64,000 nt of DNA. It comes from Zunongwangia atlantica 22II14-10F7 (lineage in GTDB: Bacteria > Bacteroidota > Bacteroidia > Flavobacteriales > Flavobacteriaceae). A model generated the notes under the pieces. The model was given only the letters and a program-made list of their open reading frames with translations. It made no database searches and was not told the origin of the DNA. Positions within the stretch are counted from its first letter, which is position 1. Each line of letters begins with the position of its first letter. Shown piece after piece: positions 61,326 to 64,000 of the stretch. Location: assembly GCF_002094855.1 (NCBI RefSeq), contig NZ_ARYN01000014.1:62001-126000 (forward strand). Direction: 5' to 3'. The translations under genes and the position numbers were made by a program.

Positions 61326-62579
61326 ATGCTTATATTTCTAAGAGTACTTGGTGAGAGCTTTAATTTTGCGATTAATGCATTAAAAAATAACCTGTTGCGT
61401 ACATTCCTTTCGTTGCTAGGAGTAACTATTGGAATTTTCTCTATTATAGGTGTACTTGCTGCTGTAGATTCATTAAAGAACGAAATTTCTGGATCTTTAA
61501 GCAGTTTGGATAATAGTACAACGATCGTGATGCGTTTTAACTTTGGCCCTACAGATATTCCGCGTTGGAAATGGCAACAATTTCCAGATGTTACTTACGA
61601 CGAATATCAGTTCTTAAAACGAAATCTTCCAGATGCCAAAGCAGTCACTTTTACTCAAAACGTGCCTGCTGAAACTATAAAATATCAGGATGCCAGTAGC
61701 CTTGGAGTGACAGTTCAGGCTGTGGGAAGTGAGTATTACGATATTGAAGCGATTAATATTGAAGAAGGTCGATTTTTTAACGAATCTGAGGCTGCCAGCG
61801 GTTCACCTGTTATCGTAATGGGGAGCGAGATCGCAGAAAATCTCTTCGGAAGCATAGATCCAATGGGGAAACAGGTGAGAATGTACGGTAGAAAATTCAC
61901 CGTAATAGGTTTGCTTAAAAAAGAAGGTTCATCGATGTTTGGACCTAGTAAAGACAGTCAGGTTTTTGTGCCCGTAAATGTTACCAGAAGAATTTATGGA
62001 GAAAATAATAGAAGCATTTTTCCTCAAATAATGATAAAACCAGAAGCAGATGTCGACAATGCAGAATTCCTTGCGGTTTTAGAACAACGCCTAAGAACTT
62101 TCCGCGGAATAAAACCCGGCGAGGTAAGTACCTTTTTTGTTAATCAGTTAAAAGGTTTTACAGAAATGATTGATAATATAACAGGAACACTAAACGTCAT
62201 TGGGTTGGTTATTAGTGGATTTTCCTTGTTAGTTGGTGGTTTTGGGATTGCCAACATCATGTTTGTAAGTGTAAAAGAGCGAACAAATCTTATCGGAATT
62301 CAAAAATCACTGGGAGCGAAAAATAAATTTATTCTTTTCCAATTTCTTTTCGAAGCAATAATTCTGGCCATTATTGGTGGAGCTGCAGGTTTGTTTTTAG
62401 TGTGGATAGCCACACTTATTGCTTCTAATTTTACAGGAGATTTCGATTTTGTTCTTTCTTTCGGAAATATTATGTTGGGAACAACAGTTTCAGCATTAAT
62501 TGGATTAATTTCCGGGATAATCCCGGCGATTTCAGCATCCAGATTAGATCCTGTTGAAGCTATTAGAACCGGAATGTAA
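61326..62579 (+). CDS. MacB-like ABC transporter permease
   Basis: FtsX-type inner-membrane permease of 417 residues. It has an N-terminal helix (LLRTFLSLLGVTIGIFSIIGVLAAVDSL), a large periplasmic domain (about 50-270), and three C-terminal helices, with GFGIANIMFVSVKERTNLIGIQKSLGAKN and the closing PAISASRLDPVEAIRTGM typical of MacB/LolC-like permeases. No ATPase gene is adjacent here, so it must use one encoded elsewhere. The substrate is unknown; lipoprotein, peptide or mechanotransmission roles are all possible. Confidence 0.9.
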   Translation: MLIFLRVLGESFNFAINALKNNLLRTFLSLLGVTIGIFSIIGVLAAVDSLKNEISGSLSSLDNSTTIVMRFNFGPTDIPRWKWQQFPDVTYDEYQFLKRNLPDAKAVTFTQNVPAETIKYQDASSLGVTVQAVGSEYYDIEAINIEEGRFFNESEAASGSPVIVMGSEIAENLFGSIDPMGKQVRMYGRKFTVIGLLKKEGSSMFGPSKDSQVFVPVNVTRRIYGENNRSIFPQIMIKPEADVDNAEFLAVLEQRLRTFRGIKPGEVSTFFVNQLKGFTEMIDNITGTLNVIGLVISGFSLLVGGFGIANIMFVSVKERTNLIGIQKSLGAKNKFILFQFLFEAIILAIIGGAAGLFLVWIATLIASNFTGDFDFVLSFGNIMLGTTVSALIGLISGIIPAISASRLDPVEAIRTGM

Positions 62580-62652
62580 CATTTAGACCGCTACGCTTTG
62601 AGAGAATAGATTTTAGAGTTTAGACAAGAGAATTTTGCACTCTGAAAATATA

Positions 62653-62694
62653 AAAACCTCATAATCTCGATAAATATCAGGATTATGAGGTTTT
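62653..62694. terminator. Terminator between the ABC permease and the GAF gene
   Basis: AAAACCTCATAATC pairs perfectly with GATTATGAGGTTTT around a 14-base loop and runs into T residues. It lies about 75 bases after the permease stop. Confidence 0.85.
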
Positions 62695-62711
62695 AATTTT
62701 TTAAATCTATT

Positions 62712-62845
62712 TTACTCGATAATCGAGATTAAATGCGCCGAGGCTTGCCTCTATACAAGACGATTTTCAACAAAATGCTTCACGGGCTTGCCCTGAGGTA
62801 GTTTACTGCGCCAACTGCGACTGCAATTTTCTTACTGTAAACTGT
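62712..62845. repeat. Dispersed palindromic repeat element
   Basis: The gap from 62580 to 62853 contains, after the terminator, a 19-base word at 62712-62730 which is the exact reverse complement of 15103-15121, with the palindromic core CTCGATAATCGAG. After that come GAGGTAGTTT at 62795 and GTAAACTGT at 62837, both also found at 27394-27419. The remaining part looks like degraded repeat sequence with self-complementary words and no open reading frame. Confidence 0.5.
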
Positions 62846-62853
62846 CTACTAAA

Positions 62854-63315
62854 TTACTGCTCCAGTATCTCGGCTACCTTTTCGTTTACAAATTCTAAGA
62901 ACAATTCGTCTTCTTTAGAAAATGGATCTGGCGTATGAGAGTCGATATCAATCTGACCAATATTTTCACCATTTACGAATAATGGCACTACGATTTCAGC
63001 TTTCACGTGAATGCTACATGCGATATAGTTGTTCTGTGCTTTTACATCTGGCACCACAAAATTCTCGTTAGAAACAGCAACCTGCCCGCAAATTCCTTTT
63101 CCGAAGGGAATAATTTCATGATCGGTTGGTTCACCGGCAAAAGAGCGAAGTTTTAATTCCTCTTTATCACCATTTTTAAAATAAAATCCAACCCAGTTAT
63201 AATAAGGAATGTTTTCCATCAATAACTCACAAACCTGCGTTAATCGATGATCTACAGATAATTCTTTGGTATTTAGAATGTCTTCAACCTGTGGTCTTAA
63301 TTTGTCAAATGGCAT
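62854..63315 (-). CDS. GAF protein, free methionine-(R)-sulfoxide reductase type
   Basis: The 153-residue GAF protein resembles fRMsr (YebR), which reduces free Met-R-SO with help from thioredoxin. The GAF core YYNWVGFYFKNGDKEELKL is followed by GKGICGQVAVS and NNYIACSIHVKAEIVVPL, which give the two catalytic cysteines of the family; the third Cys of the E. coli enzyme is replaced. C-terminal DIDSHTPDPFSKEDELFLE also matches. It stands alone between the repeat element and a divergent promoter region. Confidence 0.88.
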   Translation of the reverse strand: MPFDKLRPQVEDILNTKELSVDHRLTQVCELLMENIPYYNWVGFYFKNGDKEELKLRSFAGEPTDHEIIPFGKGICGQVAVSNENFVVPDVKAQNNYIACSIHVKAEIVVPLFVNGENIGQIDIDSHTPDPFSKEDELFLEFVNEKVAEILEQ

Positions 63316-63332
63316 AATTTCTAATTTTTAAG

Positions 63333-63340
63333 CAAAAGTA
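63333..63340 (-). promoter_or_regulatory. Promoter -7 element of the GAF gene
   Basis: On the minus strand TACTTTTG matches the TAnnTTTG consensus, 17 bases before the start at 63315. The -33 region is weak. Confidence 0.5.
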
Positions 63341-63373
63341 TTTAAAATCTAAGTGCTGTTACAGCCATTTGTC

Positions 63374-63381
63374 TAAATTTG
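63374..63381 (+). promoter_or_regulatory. Promoter -7 element of xrtF
   Basis: TAAATTTG matches the TAnnTTTG consensus and lies 16 bases before the xrtF start at 63398. It is back to back with the GAF promoter, 33 bases apart. The -33 region is weak. Confidence 0.45.
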
Positions 63382-63397
63382 TTGAAACTCATTACAA

Positions 63398-63958
63398 TTG
63401 CTTCAGCTTTTTAAAAAATATAGCGTTGTTATTCGGTTTATAGCCGTTTTCCTGGGAAGTTACTTTCTGCTTTCTGTGCTATATAATTCCTATTTAATTT
63501 ATTCTGAAGCTCAAACTGAATTTTACCCCGATTTTTTCACCAATATCGTTAGCAGGCAAAGTGCTGCGATCATGGAATTTATGGGATACTCGATAAAACT
63601 TGAAGCTCACGAAACCGAAAGTGCCATAAAGGTTTTTATTGAAGATGCTTTTTTAGTCCGCGTGGTAGAAGGCTGTAATAGCATAAGTGTGATCATACTT
63701 TTTGTATCTTTTATTCTGTCTTTCTTTGCGAAAAAAAGAACCACGATTTTATATATTTTGGGCGGGAGTGTACTTATTTATGCTATGAATTTAATTCGAA
63801 TCGCATTGCTTACCATTGGTGTCTATGAGTATCTAGAATACACTAATTTAATGCACGAAATTATTTTTCCGCTAATTATCTACGGTACCGTTATCATTTT
63901 ATGGATTTCCTGGGTGCGGGTATATGCAAATTTAGAAAAGAATGAAGACCAGGTATAG
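63398..63958 (+). CDS. xrtF: Exosortase family protein XrtF
   Basis: Polytopic transpeptidase-like membrane enzyme of 186 residues. The exosortase catalytic triad is visible: Cys in VVEGCNSISVII, Arg in AMNLIRIALLT and His in NLMHEIIFPLII, with about five hydrophobic helices. XrtF is the form found in Bacteroidota and is coupled with a small associated protein. The start is a TTG, as no nearby ATG keeps the N-terminal helix; MLQLFKKYSVVIRFIAVFLGSYF is a normal XrtF opening. The next gene starts within its last codons. Confidence 0.88.
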   Translation: MLQLFKKYSVVIRFIAVFLGSYFLLSVLYNSYLIYSEAQTEFYPDFFTNIVSRQSAAIMEFMGYSIKLEAHETESAIKVFIEDAFLVRVVEGCNSISVIILFVSFILSFFAKKRTTILYILGGSVLIYAMNLIRIALLTIGVYEYLEYTNLMHEIIFPLIIYGTVIILWISWVRVYANLEKNEDQV

Positions 63959-64000
63959 AATCATTTTAATCGGGATCTTAGTGATCGTACTGGCGGCCAT
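63942..64000 (+). CDS. Start of probable exosortase F system-associated protein (partial)
   Basis: An ATG at 63942 overlaps the xrtF end by 17 bases and codes for MKTRYRIILIGILVIVLAA, a basic start and a hydrophobic helix, open to the end of the window. Small membrane proteins named exosortase F system-associated protein normally follow xrtF directly. Only 19 residues are seen, so the call rests on position. Confidence 0.55.
   Translation, partial: MKTRYRIILIGILVIVLAA

Noticed and set aside
61326-62579. A full MacAB-TolC efflux system
   Set aside because: Only the permease is present here, without ATP-binding or adaptor genes on either side.

Overview
The window is AT-rich DNA from the chromosome of a Bacteroidota bacterium, very probably a marine-type member of the Flavobacteriaceae (the Zunongwangia, Gramella and Salegentibacter group is my guess; the family is much safer than the genus). 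The evidence is the PorP/SprF end, a type IX secretion (T9SS) type-B sorting domain, exosortase XrtF, a GYDIA-family GHMP kinase beside class II HMG-CoA reductase, tandem OmpH/Skp genes behind bamA, and several promoters of the Bacteroidota TAnnTTTG type. It is a dense housekeeping region. I see no rRNA, insertion sequence, prophage, CRISPR array or broken gene, and no gap between genes longer than 300 bases.

Layout. 1-429 is the tail of a PorP/SprF gene. 426-6766 (minus) is murI followed by an envelope operon: DUF6089-type protein, uppS, bamA and two skp/ompH genes. 6864-8516 (minus) is nadK and a CBS protein. 8711-13632 (plus) is pdxJ, an alpha/beta hydrolase, a FadL-like porin with an SGNH lipoprotein, and a 4-helix membrane protein. 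13720-17207 is tig-clpP-clpX. 17454-22990 is a complete pyruvate dehydrogenase operon with a homodimeric E1. 23126-27358 is a two-gene translesion polymerase cassette (dinB and a short dnaE) under an operator-like palindrome. 27585-31652 is a 1355-residue secreted repeat protein. After a tRNA-Phe on the minus strand, 31909-37311 is coaX, an outer-membrane protein, a TPR protein, lptC, a small membrane protein and a CNNM/CBS protein, then a PpiD-like foldase. 39631-41927 (minus) is the mevalonate pair. 42057-46260 holds a dipeptidyl peptidase, a peptide transporter and a thioredoxin-fold protein. 46293-51203 (minus) is comEC, an NlpC/P60 lipoprotein, lpxB, a small membrane protein and surE. 51350-53491 is a Prc-type protease. 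53648-59614 (minus) is the rod-shape operon mreBCD-mrdA-rodA with an SRPBCC gene at its end. 59647-61179 is purH. The end holds an ABC permease, an fRMsr-like GAF protein, xrtF and the start of its partner.

Most of the genes serve the envelope: peptidoglycan precursors (murI, uppS), rod shape (mre-mrdA-rodA), outer-membrane protein assembly (bamA, skp, ppiD, prc), LPS (lpxB, lptC) and surface secretion (PorP, T9SS cargo, XrtF). The most unusual signals are two non-coding ones: a textbook terminator hairpin inside the signal-peptide codons of lptC, and a 42-bp imperfect palindrome covering the -7 element of the dinB-dnaE promoter. The region is otherwise ordinary core genome, and I did not find a clearly new multi-gene system.
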